A stretch of DNA of 64,000 nt from Stratiolaelaps scimitus. Its lineage: Eukaryota > Arthropoda > Arachnida > Mesostigmata > Laelapidae. Location of the stretch: assembly GCA_019614645.1 (NCBI GenBank), contig JABWDB010000016.1, positions 806,001 to 870,000 on the forward strand. Reading direction: 5' to 3'. A model generated the notes under the pieces. That model saw only the letters and a program-made list of their open reading frames with translations. It was not told where the DNA came from and did no database searches. Shown here one piece after another: positions 1 to 12,198 of the stretch. Within the stretch, counting starts at the first letter, position 1; each line of letters begins with the position of its first letter. A program made the translations under genes and the position numbers.

Positions 1-2031
1 ACTAATGATTCTGGTGACGAATGAACTGAAAAGTTTAGGCCGTAAAGGTATGTCAACTTCCCGTAGACCCCTGTACGTTATGAGTATGCACACACGTATC
101 ATGCATGTTATCTTGAGAGAGGTCTTCTTCTGGGCCAATTCAGGCCTACACGCCAGCGCACGTGCAAGGAAAATTAGAGTTTACTGAGTACATAAAATTA
201 GGTATACTGACAGGGTAGAACTTACACACCTCGAAATATTTCCTACTCTACAGGTTTATTGTGTGTCCGCTACCACAAACTGCGTCATACCTTGCGCACA
301 AGAAGATTGAGTCAAGATGCGCACAAGTTGGCTTAGTAGTTCCTGTAATCAGGATTTTGTCAAAGGTTACACGAAGGTTTTCGAATAGTACCACGGGTTA
401 TTTTCCTGGCACTGCTACCTATTTCAAGCAGGTGTCTATGAAATTTTCAGGTGGAGACGTAAAATATCAACAAGTGTAAAACCAAATGACAAATATACAG
501 AGTACGGCATAAGCACTAATTATGTGAACTCATTAAACATTAACATCCTTCCTAAACAATTATAGAAATGTTTAGAAGAAATATCGTTTTCACTTTATAC
601 GCTCTTTGTGTCGAAGTTCCAAAGTGGAGTCAGGCTTTAAGTTCGATACACGTCATAGAAAACAACACCATAGACAGTAGCCAATACTATATATATATAT
701 ATATATATGGTCCACAAAAAAGAAGTTGCCGCACAATATAGTGGGTTCGATGCTTGAAGTAATTTTTTGTTCCTATCGATGCAAAAGTTCCTTTTCCAGA
801 AGGTTTCTTTTCAGTTTAAGACCGACACCTAATAGTGACTATCCTAATATTTTTCCTGGTAGCCGCCTTTTTTGGACAGCTTGCACATTTTTAATTTTTC
901 TAGATTTATGTTAAAAATCTAAAAAAATTGTTGAACCAGATTAAAGTCCAACACCAATCAGACGTGGTCTTTCCAACGCACTTATAATATTTATAATCAA
1001 TATGCGGTGAGGGTTTGCAAAGTTACGGCTCAAAATAAAATGATTCAAGCATTCGGTTATCTCTAATGGAATGACTTTAAAAATTTATAAATTTCTAGCC
1101 GTTTGAACCCAGGAAACCCGTATATACACGGTGATGTGCGACACAATGTGCAATGTAAACTTTTACTTCACATATTTTATTCAACGAGAACCAAAGCGTT
1201 TGTAAAATGGCAGTCCCGTCAATAAACATCAATTCAAAATTGAAATTCCAATGTCTTTTATATATATATATATATATATATGTCTCTTAGCATTCACCGT
1301 TGCCTGGTGTGTCAAGTTGTTAGTCAGTGTGGCAGGCTTCCCCCAATGAAGTCGTTAGGCGATTGCGGGCAGCGTGGTACTTAGCGAAATTCCCCACACA
1401 TCTAGATGCACCAGCATCCTTCGTTTGAATAATGAAAGCGAGCGACTCTGTACGGTACACGACATGTACAGCAAACCATGCCTGTTCTTCCAATTCAATC
1501 CTTCGTATCCTTTACTATTATACCTATCGCCCTCTGATTGAGGAACTCCGCGTCGATCTATGCGACTTCCACTCGCATCTTTTGGGACGTTAAAGTGGGA
1601 TTTGCTCGTTCGTAGAAGTGAGGCAAAAATTTATCTTCATTGTGCAGTTGCATTATTAATTACGTGAAACTATAATAAGGTCCATTGGTTCCCGACCCAC
1701 TTACCACTGTGTTATGTCGCCCACTGAATCGAAAAGTCTGTTTGCGTTACATCTCCAGGTATGCACCTTATACCGAGTGCTTATATTCTATCATATGCGA
1801 TGGGAAATACATCTGACAAGCGGCAACTTGCTTGGTAAGCCAATGCCTTACGAAGCACTTCGTCGTATTTTTCATGTTTCTTGAATTAACATAGTTCCAT
1901 ACTGAAAATATTTCCAAAACAGTGCGAAATGATCGTTTTCTTTCACCCAATTACGTTACTATTCGTCATTCTCCCATTCGCATTAATTCTTGAGAAATAA
2001 CAGATGTAACTGAACACTTGGGATTAACTGT

Positions 2032-2062
<31 letters not shown>

Positions 2063-5000
2063 TCTACACCACGATTCATTTGAAAGCTGGTTGGCAAATG
2101 ACCCAGATATCAGGTCCAAACAGCCACAATTTGATTATTATATATAGCTTCATTTGGCAAAATCAACCAGCGGTCAGCAGTAACGAATGGGAGTGGTAGT
2201 CAATGCCAACCGAACATAACAGTTTCGGGTGCCGCATAACAACAACAGCTCGATAGCCGAAAAGAGACCCCTGCCCGGTTCATTGAGCTGTTTTTTGCTG
2301 CAGTTGTAATCAACTGTGCATAGGATATATACGTCAACGAGGCTGCAAGTGAACTATAGAATAATCTAATTATAGAATAAAGAAAGCGAATACTGCCCAC
2401 CTCAAATGCTCTTGCTTAATAATAAGTGTTTCCATTTTACAAATTAGCACCGGCCGAGCATCAGCTAGAAGAGTTGCACCAAACTGAGCGTTCTACATAG
2501 TTGATCAGACACTAGCTGTTGTGGCTCCAAAGGAGATCGTTCGAATATCACCCTTTGGAAAGGAGGTTTAATACCTGTTGTGACGAATTTATGAATCTAT
2601 AAGGCAATCATCGGTCATTGTTAAGACCTCGACGCTCAACTCTAGAGCGGAACGCGTGCACTACTGCGGATGAGGGTGGCCCCACCGTTGAGGGTTTCTA
2701 CTCCATATCAACTCTTGTATAAAATATTATAATTGGCCATAACTTGGCAACACTACATGCATATAATTGGCTATATCACATATGATAGGGATATGTTTGA
2801 TTGGGTATAGAAATGATCCTGTAAAGTGTTTATAATCGTACACCTTCACCTGTAGACGATACCCTGCCACTGACACGTTTGATCGTAGAGGATTTACACC
2901 TATTACTATGGTATTAAACCTGGACAATTAAGCGTCGTGACGATCTCACTAGGCTCGACACGTACCTCCGATCGTTAAAAATTTGAAAAGTACACGCAGC
3001 ACTGTTTTGGTACGCCAAAAAATGTACGCAATGCCAGTTATTCGTTACCAAAGAGTACCTTTGAAAAGTGGTCCAGACGCTATTATTACAGTGCCTGTCG
3101 CTCTTAGCCGTCCACGCTGCAAGCAGCCCCTTCTTCAAGAAAACGTATAAAATCTCTCCATCCGTCAGTGCAAAGCTAAAACGCTATTGTCTCTGTCGTC
3201 GTTCGCTGATGCGTGAAACGCGCAAAGCAATTCGTCTCGTCGGGAGATTGATGTTGCACTCACTGGTCCCATATTTACAGGGAGTCAAACAGATCAACCT
3301 ATGGAGAAATAAGACACAATATTGAAAGTGAAAGCAATATATGGGTCACGGCCGCCCTGTTCAAAATGACTCCACCGGTGGAAGTTTTCGGAGGGAAGAA
3401 TGAATATGCCTGTCTGCGTTCCGCTGGCTTCACATCGTTGCGAATTTTAGGTCTGAGTCCAGTCTGTGCCTTTGAGCGTGTTCTCTATCTCTTTGGAAGG
3501 CTCAACTTAGGTTCATCATGCGCTGTTCTGTGTGCCTATTGTGCCTATTGGTTCTTGCAAATTAATGTGAGATTTCGCCTCATCGAACACCTTATCAAAT
3601 GCCGTATACGGCTATGCCATTTTAGGTACAGTGATTATAGTAAATCATATGAGAAGTAACGCACTGATATCGCAATTACTCCGCACGCTGAAAAATTATG
3701 TTAAAACAGGAATACTGGTGGGGTATAGGCTAAAGACCGACGACACCGACAATTCGCCTGAGCTATTCAACGGTATTAATTAGTGTATCAATTTTTAATA
3801 TTATATTGTCGCGTAGTTATATTGACCACTTCAGATATCACAATACCACGGATCTGAAATATATTCAAATTAGGTTGAATAATAAAAACTTCCAGCAAAA
3901 AAAGCTACATATATGATACCTGCATACTTTTTTTTATTTCTTGTTCACTATATCATATAGATTTACTGATTAATTTGATCTGAATGTGAGAAACATGTTC
4001 GGCTGCACCGGTTCCAAATGAACCTGCAGAATCTGATTGGTGGATAATTCCCGTCTATGCGTTGTGACGACATCTGCACCCTATTGAGCCTCCGGAAACA
4101 CCTCAATAAGCCTATTCGAGAAATAAAAAAAATAGGAGAAGACAGATCCTATAGCATACATGCGATACCATCAATCAAACTCTCAGCTGGTAAGTCATGG
4201 AATGATCACGGTTTGATTTGCATATACCCACACGATCATCTGTGCCTAAAATACTATGTAAACATTTTATAAAGCTAATGAGTGTGATTTATCATCGAGA
4301 GCCTCAGGGATCAGAAAGTCAGATCGCTCATAATAAATAAGCAAGATGTACTTATTTACGGTGATCTAAGTATAAGGTATCCTAGAAATATGTGCGCATA
4401 GTCTAAGTATAAGTCAGGATTTGTGCTAGCCTGATTAACCCACATAACGTTATCGTGAATTCGTTTCGTTCATGGCGAACATATCGAAAGCTTTTCGGAG
4501 CAAAGCTGCTATTACTTGGCGGCCCGATACTTTTGAGTCTCTATTTTGTAGGAGCAGTCGTCACCTCATCAAGACTCACTGTCGGCCTCTGAATGAGGTC
4601 TGGAGAAATTCAACGCAAAACAAACTTTGTAGACTTTCTTCTCTTCTCTAATTTGCTGCTATTTTTCCATCCAAGTCACTGTTCGCTGCGCACAAGCAGC
4701 AGAACTTCAACAGTTAGTTATTCGCTGCGATGTTCACGGTGCTATTCATAGTAGTGGCGTTTTCCGTCCATGTCCTTCTGACGTTGCCGGCATCGGCCAC
4801 TGTTGATCGACACTATTCACTAATTCAGAATCCCCCTCAATTCAAGCAGACACAGCGGTGGGTAGACACTTTCGAAATTCGAAAACATTGTGCAATAGGT
4901 GGAGGCAGCTCTTTTTTCGACTGATTCCTTTCGCAACTAATCACGCCGTAGGTTAGCTTCGTCAAAGGAATGGTGTTTAGACATAACAGGCCTACAAAGT

Positions 5001-5716
5001 ATACATTTATATCAAATGACACTTGCAGTTCCTCACAGAGACGTCGTTTCAACGAGTATTAACAATATCAAAGCAAGCCCCGGCCCGATGGTAACCGGTG
5101 ATTCCCGCTATTTAGGTCCTATTTCAATCTTCTCCTGTTTCCGTTAGCACAAAAGTCACTGTGCATCTGTATTACATATAAAATGTACGGCGAGCAATGA
5201 TGTCCTATTTATTCAGTAGTCTCTCAAATAACAACATCAAAATAGGGTAAAAAGTAATATGAAAAAAGTTTTCTCTCAGAGAAGAGAGTAGTATTTCGTT
5301 TTGAACTTTGCTCACCAGTTGTTATCGTACGCCAACGATGTCAGGCCACAATGTTCTTACGATAAAGGGACTAGCGGAGACACGTGATGTCCTACAAGAG
5401 ATGGTAGTGTTGCAACAAAGTGTTGGATAGGAAGCTGTCGCTGTTATTTGCTAAAAGTCTGTCATTCATGGCTACTCCGGATGTGGGTACGAAGGGACCA
5501 GGGTCAAGTGTATCTCCACCGTGACATGCTGTGTGCAGGGACTTGTCATAGACAGGTTTTGTTCCCTTGGAGTTGGCTCAACAAGCTATCGCACAACCCT
5601 TTTACAAGAAGGTAAATTGTGGGTCCTGCATAATTGATATAGCAAATACCTCATACACGTTTCGATACATTTGTAGCTATTTTTTTTCAAATTTCGACCC
5701 TATACTAGCTATTATA
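1..5716. other. Mostly noncoding AT-rich DNA left of the retrotransposon
   Basis: I see no recognisable gene here apart from the possible signal-peptide exon at 4730. Short open frames at 261-479, 3068-3325 and 3366-3659 match no family I know. The frame at 3068 begins with a hydrophobic run but has no ATG, and a stop lies just upstream. (TA)n microsatellites lie at about 687-708, 1259-1281 and 2037-2062. The region could hold introns of a gene whose exons I cannot recognise. Confidence 0.5.
4730..4924 (+). CDS. Possible first exon or short ORF with a signal peptide
   Basis: An ATG at 4730 opens a 64-codon frame. Its first ~23 residues form a clear hydrophobic core (MFTVLFIVVAFSVHVLLTLP) followed by ASA, a good signal-peptidase site. 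The remaining ~40 residues are polar, with one cysteine, and resemble no family I know. Possible splice donors lie inside the frame, for example AATAG|GTGGAG near 4900 and GGTGG|GTAGAC near 4861, so this may be exon 1 of a secreted protein whose other exons I could not find. It could equally be a chance ORF. No clear TATA box lies directly upstream. Confidence 0.3.
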   Translation: MFTVLFIVVAFSVHVLLTLPASATVDRHYSLIQNPPQFKQTQRWVDTFEIRKHCAIGGGSSFFD

Positions 5717-5721
5717 ACCTG
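5717..5721. repeat. Target-site duplication, left copy (ACCTG)
   Basis: ACCTG directly precedes the left LTR and is repeated exactly at 12651-12655 after the right LTR. Five base pairs is a usual duplication length for BEL/Pao elements. It fixes the outer ends of the insertion. Confidence 0.9.
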
Positions 5722-6154
5722 TTTGAAATATTGGGGATCGGATTGAATCGGACGATCCACAGGGGATGGCTCGTGATGTATGGTCACTCCTTTAACACGG
5801 TTCTCGGGCTCTACTAATTGCTTAGAGGGAACACACGCAACTTACGGCCGGGTTCTATGGTGACCGGCACCCAACTCATTTATTCATGGTTACTGGAATT
5901 GCGGTTAGCGCAGTTGAGTTGTCATTTACGCTTTGTGAGAACATTTCACAATATCGAATTCAGGCGATTATTCACATATGTACAAAATGAATGTTTTTGA
6001 GACAACGCCTCGATTTCTCGGTAAAGAGAGCGTGTCAGCTTTCAAGTCTAAGAAGCCGCAAGGCGACACCTGATGGTGTCGTATGTCTCCAGTATTTTTA
6101 GTCACGATTATTATTAACTGTATTATTACACAATTTAACTACGAGAATTTGACA
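5722..6154 (-). repeat. 3' LTR of the BEL/Pao element
   Basis: This 433-bp copy matches 12218-12650 at a constant offset of 6496 bases. I count two differences, at 6004 (a here, g in the other copy) and 6015 (t here, c in the other copy). On the minus strand it starts TGTCAAATTC and ends ATTTCAAA. The end is thus not the canonical CA, but the flanking duplication supports this boundary. A 60-codon open frame inside each LTR appears only because the LTRs are copies; I do not call it a gene. Confidence 0.95.
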
Positions 6155-6172
6155 GTCCACCCTGAAATGGGC
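6155..6172 (-). other. Polypurine tract candidate
   Basis: Directly before the 3' LTR the minus strand reads TTTCAGGGTGGAC and then TGTC of the LTR. AGGGTGGAC is the purine-rich stretch expected to prime plus-strand DNA synthesis. It is short and contains pyrimidines, so the exact primer limits are uncertain. Confidence 0.55.
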
Positions 6173-6221
6173 AGTGGTCAATTTCAGATTATAAAATTCG
6201 ATTATTACGGTGAATTATAAT

Positions 6222-9200
6222 TCACACAACTTCCAAGGGGTACAGAAGTTGGGCCGCCCGCCTTGTCTGGTATCCGTTTGCGAACTTCACGGTATACGTC
6301 CGGATGACATCATCGCGGCCGACGTGGCGATCGACGATCCGAACCAACTGCCATTTCACTCGGGGCAGATTATCATCCTTGAGCAGACAAACGTCGCCCA
6401 CCTCGACTACTTTCGGTTGACCCCGTCTGTCCAGGTTGGCCGTGCGCAGCTGGAGAAGGTAGTCGCGATACCAACGAACCGACAGAGATTTGAAGTAGTT
6501 GGTACGTTGCAGCAGGGCGGCATGAAGGCTTTCGGGTGAGGGAGCAGGATCGCGCGGCAGTTGGCCGTTGGGACCAAGCTGATCTAGCGGACTGATGGAA
6601 CAGATTGCCGGCCCGACCGGTCCACCGTACAGGAGCTGAGCCGGAGTTATGGCATGAGGTTCTTCGGGGTCTCCATCGACGTAGGTGAGTGGGCGGTCAT
6701 TGACAATGGCGGCGAGCTCACAAACAATGGTCCGCAGCTCTTCAAAACTAAGCAGACTGCGACCCAATGTCTTGGCAAGCGCCAACTTGACCGTACCCAC
6801 AACCCTTTCGAAGAATCCCCCGTGCCAGGGGGCATGTGGACAGTTGAACGTCCACCGGACTCTCCGCTGTGCGAGAAGTTCTTGTGTCTCAGCATAATGG
6901 ACGGAGTTGAAAAGCCGTTTGATGTCGCTGGCGGCCTTGACGAAGGACCTGGCGTTGTCGGAGATCAGCTGATTGCATCCGGGACGCGAAGCAAGAAAGC
7001 GTCGGATGGCGAGATGGGTCTGGGGGGTCGACATCTGAGGCACTATCTCTAAATGAACGGCACGAATACTCGAACAAGTGAACAGAGCAATATAATTTTT
7101 AACCGTACCTTCGCGCGACCGCGTATAGAAAGGGCCACAGAAGTCCAGGCCAGCAGTCTCAAATGGGACGACCAGGGAGACCCTCTCAGGCGGTAATGGA
7201 GCCTGGACTTGATCTGCCGCGGTGCCGTGCGACCTACGACAAACAACGCACCGGCGGAGAAGCGACTTGATGACCTGGCGGGCTCGCGTAATCCAGAAAC
7301 GACGACGAAGAGTAGACAGAACCACATTAATCCCAAAGTGGGCATTAATACGATGGGTGTGCAGGACCAGCAGCACAGACAGACGCGACTCCCCCGGGAG
7401 GACAAGCGGGTTTGCCTCGTCATAACTGTAGTGCGGGCCCTTGGTCAATCTCGTTCTGGCACGCAGTAGACCATCTCCGTCAAGGAACAACGTAAACGCC
7501 GCAAGCTTAGACTTCATTGGTGTTCGCTCCCCTGCTCTGACAAGCGCGATTTCTTCGTTGAAGTACTTGTTTTGCGTCCACCTGATGAGGTGCTGTTCGG
7601 CGATTCGGCGGGTCTCGGCGCTGTCCAGTTCGGTTAAGCGACGACATCGACGAACGAACTTGACTAGATTCGAGACGACTCGGATGGCACTCTCTAAGCT
7701 ACTGAAGCGATCTAGGTCGACCATCGGTGCCAACGGGACCACGGGTGCGACTACTGTGCGGAGTTCCACGGCGAGCTGGGGCGGTATGGCGTTACTCGGG
7801 ACGCGGAGCTTCCTGGCGGGCCGTCGGTCTTCCGGAAGATGCAGCCAATCGGGACCGGCGAACCATTCGGAGTTCTCCTTGAGGTCCGAAGCCGATACGC
7901 CTCGAGTGGCGAAATCAGCTATGTTCAGTGTTCCAGGAACGTGGAACCACTCGTCAGGGGCAGAGTGTCGCCGGATCTCATTCACTCGGTTACAAACAAA
8001 CGCCTTCCAGCGCGATGGTGTCTCGGCTGTACACCAGTAGTACGTGACGGTGGAGTCAGTATAATGAAAAACTCGGTCCACCTTGACCATGAGGCGCTCC
8101 GACAGAAATGATCGGAGGCGTGCTGAGATAACGGCCGCCATTAACTCTAATCGAGGCAGCGTTATTACATCGCGAGGGGCAAGTCGAGACTTGGCCATCA
8201 CGAGAGCGCAGCTACAGGTGCCATCTTCATACAGGGTCTGAAGGTAGGCAACGCTGGCGTACGCGACGTCAGACGCATCGCCGAAGACGTGGAGATGATA
8301 GGCCCGGATAGGCCGTCCAGCCGCACTGTACTGGCGAGGTATTTGCAGTCCACGTAGATCGTCCAATTCAGCAGCCCATGTGTGGAATGACGCCCGAAGA
8401 GGGCCAGTCACATCCTCATCCCAGCGAAGCTGCCGAGACCAGAGCTGCTGAATCATGCGCTTGCCCCGTAGGCTGTACGGAAGCAGCCACCCGATGGGGT
8501 CAAACACGGAGGCAACGAAGCGCAGGACGGTTCGCTTGGTGATGCGTGACAAACTAGCGGCGTCGCGGACGAGGGTGGCCAGCTGGAACTGGAAGTGGTC
8601 CTCCGTAGGAGCCCAGGAAAGTCCCAGCACCTTGAGTAACCCACCTTGTGCTAAACAGGGATCCGTCGAGGTGATTCCGCGCTTTTCAAGATAAGACATG
8701 ACGGCCGCTGCGTTCGTCTTCCACTTCGCTAAGCGCATGTTAGCCGACTCAAGCCATGGGATGATCTTTTCGACAAAGCTACGCGCTTCAGAGGTCGTGG
8801 CGAAGCTGCATAGAAGGTCGTCGTGGTAAAATAAGTCACCGAGGTGGCATGTAGACGCGGGATCCACTCGACGAAAGATCTCGCGGAGCGTCGCTGCAAG
8901 GAGAAAGCCGCTAGGGGCTGCTCCCCAAGTGACCTTTTTCATCTGGAAACAACGGATGTTGACGTCAGATGGTCCTTGCCAAAGAAATCGAAATAGCGTG
9001 CGGTCGGCCTCGACGAGGTTGAGCATCATGTAGGCACGAGTGATGTCAACGGACAATGCCACCTCATGCAGACGGAAGTTCAGCAATAACTTCACAAGAT
9101 CAGGGTTAAGATTGGGCCCTGGCAGTAGGTGAGCATTCAGGGACGTTTGGCCCGGAGCCGAAGAAGAACAATCAAATACAATTCGCCATTTGTCCCTTTG

Positions 9201-11858
9201 GTCGACTCGGGTAATCACCTGGTGGTGCGGCATAAAATACGTCCCATCAAGGGCGCCAGGCTGATTGAGATCGGCATAACTCACTTCTTCTGCGTGACCA
9301 TCCTCGACAAACGACATGATTTCGGCATGGTAACGATTGAATGCCTCGGGGTCCCGAAGCAACGACCGCCGCTTGGATTTGAGCCGTCGGAGTGCAGTGC
9401 CCAGGTTATTTGCCAGTTGTGCAATCGACGCTCTCTTCGGCATAGCGACGGTGTACGAATGACCATCGTAGGAGACGCTTTGGCGAAATTGCTGAACAGC
9501 GTCAGCCTCATCGACCGACAACGGCGACTCCACGGGGTCCTGAACTCCCACGGCCTCGAGTGACCACAGGCGCTCCACGTCGCGAGCGGGCTTCGAAAGG
9601 GCGGCGGCACAGCAGGCTGTATGCACCCGCACAACATCGATCTTGCCGGTGGTAGCTGACGCTTGGCCACCGACGACCCAGCCCAGCTTTGTTTTGGTGG
9701 CACCGATTCCGTCAATAACCAGTTCCGGCGACTCCATGTACACCAGCTTGTAATATTGATCCATTCCGATCAGCAAAGCGGGTGCTTCGGGTACGGAGCC
9801 GTCGGTATATGCCGTGTCTGCGAGCGAATGCGATCGTCCAAACAACTTCACGGCCTCCAGGACGCCGGTAGAACACTCGTTCTGGGGATTGACACCGAAG
9901 TCATACGCGTATGCCGACACCTCGATCCGTGTCTTGTCGTCGTGACAGCTTGTCAGTCGTAGACGGTACTTCTTCGTGGTGATTGAGTGCTCGCTTGCGA
10001 ACCCTTGTATCTGCAAGTCGGTTTTGCACTGGGGTCTGACTCCCGGCAGCTTCGCGATGAGTGCAGGTGAGACGAAACTGATCATGCTGCCAGTATCTAA
10101 GAAAACGCGAATCGGAAGCCGTGCGCCGCCATGGACTACAAATGCATTCGCAGTCATCACTAGAGAGGGCGACATCGCAGCAGAGGCAGCGGTGGTCACC
10201 ATGGCGGACGCGGTTGTGGACTGAGTGCCATGCCGGTTATCTGGTGGATGCATGGCACTGTAGTGTTCCCTGCTGTTGCATTTTGTGCACGGAGAAACAG
10301 TCCCTTGACATGTCTGGTTGTCCGGGTGGCTTGATCGGAAACACACGCGACACCTGCGTTGCTGCTCGATAATTTCACAACGCTGCTTGTATGATAAATT
10401 GCTGGAACATCTCGATGGGATGTGGCCTTTGTCGTGGCAAAAGAAGCATGCCCGCCGCCGGGAAGAGTTAACAATTGGAGTCACGGTCGATGGCATGTTC
10501 TCAGTAGGTGGCCGCCTTGCTGGGAGCTGAGGCGTCGGGCCACCGTGGCGGCGTGTCGGTCGTTGTTGACTCCGGTGAGACGTCGGAGGTGGTACTTGTT
10601 GCTGCAGCTGCTGGTGACCACGGTGTTGCTCCTGGACGAACATCGATTGCTCCTTGTGGCTTGTGTACCGTTGAAGAAATTCGACAAGGCTTCGAATACG
10701 TTCTGCAGCCTTATCACCAGGATGCTCAACACCGTGAGCGCTCTCACTGTTGTCCGACTGGGCGGAGCTAGGGGCATTTAACCGTAATTGACGATCTTCG
10801 AAATCGAATATAAGTCGATCCGGGACGGAGGCACGTACTGCCACTTCAAACGACAACGCATAGTGGGGTAACGTGAGCCCCAGTCCACTCATAGACATCA
10901 TCGTCCCCTGAACGTGGTTGATTAGTCGTCGCAACCCTTTGACGTCGCTCGAGGATCGCACTGCAGGAACGTTTACCAACCGGGACATCGCCTTTGTCCG
11001 TTCAAACTCTACCTGACCGTAATTATCGTCTAATAGATTGAGCGCAACATCATAGTTTGTGTCATTGATGTCCAAGCAGCTGATTAATTCACGAGGAGGA
11101 CCCCTCAGGAGCTTCAGTAAAGCCACAAGACGGTCGGCTCCGGGCGCAGTGGTCCGCCTGTCTACCCAGTTCTTGAACTGGCTCCGCCACAGCCGATAAC
11201 TCAGCTGATCTCCATCGAAAGTTTCGGGAGAGACGTCGAGAGTGGGCGGAGGAGCAGCAACAACAATCTGTGGTGACACTGACTGCAGTGGCGCGGTGGA
11301 GAGAAGAGGGACAGCCGCGGCAGATCCATTGCTAGCAGGCGACACGGACGCGATGGTGGCATGGTCGGGTGGAGAGAAGGCGCGGCTGGCGTGAGCGGCG
11401 GCGTCTGTCGACTCATGTCGAGCAGCTTCGGCAAGCAACCTGTTGAGATATGCCAAGCAATCTCGCACTCGTTCTCGATGATCCTCAATGCCATCGATTT
11501 CCTTCTCCAGCTCAGCTTCATTCAGCTCAGGATGTTCGATGATTTTGTTATCCAGATCACTCGTGTCAGACTGCCTCGCCTTTATTTTATCGATGAGTTC
11601 GATGAGCTGGCTACAGTTCTCCGCAGTACCCGAAGTGTATGAGCGAGCAACTGCTTCATCGGCCAAAAATTTATTTCTTTGCACAGTACGAAATCTCCGT
11701 AAGACTTTGATTGCCTTGGTCGGCACTGTGTTAGACATTTGCCGCGCGGCGGCAGCACCATCTTGACATGGCTGGTTAGAGGCGTCGGCCGATCCGCCCT
11801 GCCTTTGGGACGCCGGGGAGTGTTCGAGAGCCATTAGATGCGGTGTAGGAGCACACAA
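6222..11858 (-). CDS. BEL/Pao Gag-Pol polyprotein, 1878 aa, intact
   Basis: This one ORF encodes the capsid and replication proteins of the retrotransposon. The N-terminal ~460 residues are Gag-like, with a helical, charged stretch near 100-150. Three zinc knuckles follow: C471/C474/H479/C484, C503/C506/H511/C517 and C524/C527/H532/H537. The aspartic protease has DTGS at 588-591. Reverse transcriptase spans ~850-1080, with catalytic D938 and a YHDD box at 1011-1014; many BEL elements have YVDD. RNase H acidic residues are D1194, E1238 and D1268. Integrase has the H1502/H1507/C1537/C1540 zinc site and D1572, D1634, E1684. A C-terminal domain follows (GDVCLLKDDNLPRVKW near 1821), typical of BEL integrases. 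No stop or frameshift interrupts it. The first ATG lies ~340 bp after the primer site; M9 and M41 are alternative starts. The protein should be cut by its own protease and act in cytoplasmic particles and the nucleus. Confidence 0.96.
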   Translation of the reverse strand: MCAPTPHLMALEHSPASQRQGGSADASNQPCQDGAAAARQMSNTVPTKAIKVLRRFRTVQRNKFLADEAVARSYTSGTAENCSQLIELIDKIKARQSDTSDLDNKIIEHPELNEAELEKEIDGIEDHRERVRDCLAYLNRLLAEAARHESTDAAAHASRAFSPPDHATIASVSPASNGSAAAVPLLSTAPLQSVSPQIVVAAPPPTLDVSPETFDGDQLSYRLWRSQFKNWVDRRTTAPGADRLVALLKLLRGPPRELISCLDINDTNYDVALNLLDDNYGQVEFERTKAMSRLVNVPAVRSSSDVKGLRRLINHVQGTMMSMSGLGLTLPHYALSFEVAVRASVPDRLIFDFEDRQLRLNAPSSAQSDNSESAHGVEHPGDKAAERIRSLVEFLQRYTSHKEQSMFVQEQHRGHQQLQQQVPPPTSHRSQQRPTRRHGGPTPQLPARRPPTENMPSTVTPIVNSSRRRACFFCHDKGHIPSRCSSNLSYKQRCEIIEQQRRCRVCFRSSHPDNQTCQGTVSPCTKCNSREHYSAMHPPDNRHGTQSTTASAMVTTAASAAMSPSLVMTANAFVVHGGARLPIRVFLDTGSMISFVSPALIAKLPGVRPQCKTDLQIQGFASEHSITTKKYRLRLTSCHDDKTRIEVSAYAYDFGVNPQNECSTGVLEAVKLFGRSHSLADTAYTDGSVPEAPALLIGMDQYYKLVYMESPELVIDGIGATKTKLGWVVGGQASATTGKIDVVRVHTACCAAALSKPARDVERLWSLEAVGVQDPVESPLSVDEADAVQQFRQSVSYDGHSYTVAMPKRASIAQLANNLGTALRRLKSKRRSLLRDPEAFNRYHAEIMSFVEDGHAEEVSYADLNQPGALDGTYFMPHHQVITRVDQRDKWRIVFDCSSSAPGQTSLNAHLLPGPNLNPDLVKLLLNFRLHEVALSVDITRAYMMLNLVEADRTLFRFLWQGPSDVNIRCFQMKKVTWGAAPSGFLLAATLREIFRRVDPASTCHLGDLFYHDDLLCSFATTSEARSFVEKIIPWLESANMRLAKWKTNAAAVMSYLEKRGITSTDPCLAQGGLLKVLGLSWAPTEDHFQFQLATLVRDAASLSRITKRTVLRFVASVFDPIGWLLPYSLRGKRMIQQLWSRQLRWDEDVTGPLRASFHTWAAELDDLRGLQIPRQYSAAGRPIRAYHLHVFGDASDVAYASVAYLQTLYEDGTCSCALVMAKSRLAPRDVITLPRLELMAAVISARLRSFLSERLMVKVDRVFHYTDSTVTYYWCTAETPSRWKAFVCNRVNEIRRHSAPDEWFHVPGTLNIADFATRGVSASDLKENSEWFAGPDWLHLPEDRRPARKLRVPSNAIPPQLAVELRTVVAPVVPLAPMVDLDRFSSLESAIRVVSNLVKFVRRCRRLTELDSAETRRIAEQHLIRWTQNKYFNEEIALVRAGERTPMKSKLAAFTLFLDGDGLLRARTRLTKGPHYSYDEANPLVLPGESRLSVLLVLHTHRINAHFGINVVLSTLRRRFWITRARQVIKSLLRRCVVCRRSHGTAADQVQAPLPPERVSLVVPFETAGLDFCGPFYTRSREGTVKNYIALFTCSSIRAVHLEIVPQMSTPQTHLAIRRFLASRPGCNQLISDNARSFVKAASDIKRLFNSVHYAETQELLAQRRVRWTFNCPHAPWHGGFFERVVGTVKLALAKTLGRSLLSFEELRTIVCELAAIVNDRPLTYVDGDPEEPHAITPAQLLYGGPVGPAICSISPLDQLGPNGQLPRDPAPSPESLHAALLQRTNYFKSLSVRWYRDYLLQLRTANLDRRGQPKVVEVGDVCLLKDDNLPRVKWQLVRIVDRHVGRDDVIRTYTVKFANGYQTRRAAQLLYPLEVV

Positions 11859-12198
11859 TTACTGAGTCGCCGTACAGTCACTGAGTCACTTTGGAAGCTA
11901 CTGAAACCTCACAAGTCACTGAAGTCACAAATTTTGTTCACGAAAATCACTCGTTTTTTTTGCGCAAAACATCACTCACGTTTTGGGATGCTTGAATTAA
12001 GGTTGTTTCCTCTGATGGGAGCGAACGCTACTTTGGCCAAGGCCCGTGGCGACTCCCAGAGGGACACTATTACGTCTCAACGCAAGTCACGATGGTGACT
12101 TGTGGGTTGGCACAGTTTTGGGAGGTGGATGTACACAATGTAACCGTAGTTGCGTTTTTTCGAGAACAGGTTTCGAGAGTAGAAACCAAATGAGCAAA

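Noticed and set aside
3068..3325. Frame beginning with a hydrophobic leader
   Set aside because: The start would be GTG, which eukaryotes do not normally use, with a stop two codons before it. No supporting exons were seen.
5818..6000. Identical 60-codon frames in both LTRs (also 12314-12496)
   Set aside because: The identity follows from LTR duplication. The frame has no ATG-supported start or known domain and lies antisense to the element.
6654..7052. 132-codon plus-strand frame, and others across 6.6-11.8 kb
   Set aside because: They are shadows of the minus-strand Gag-Pol ORF, which is GC-rich and therefore poor in stops on both strands.
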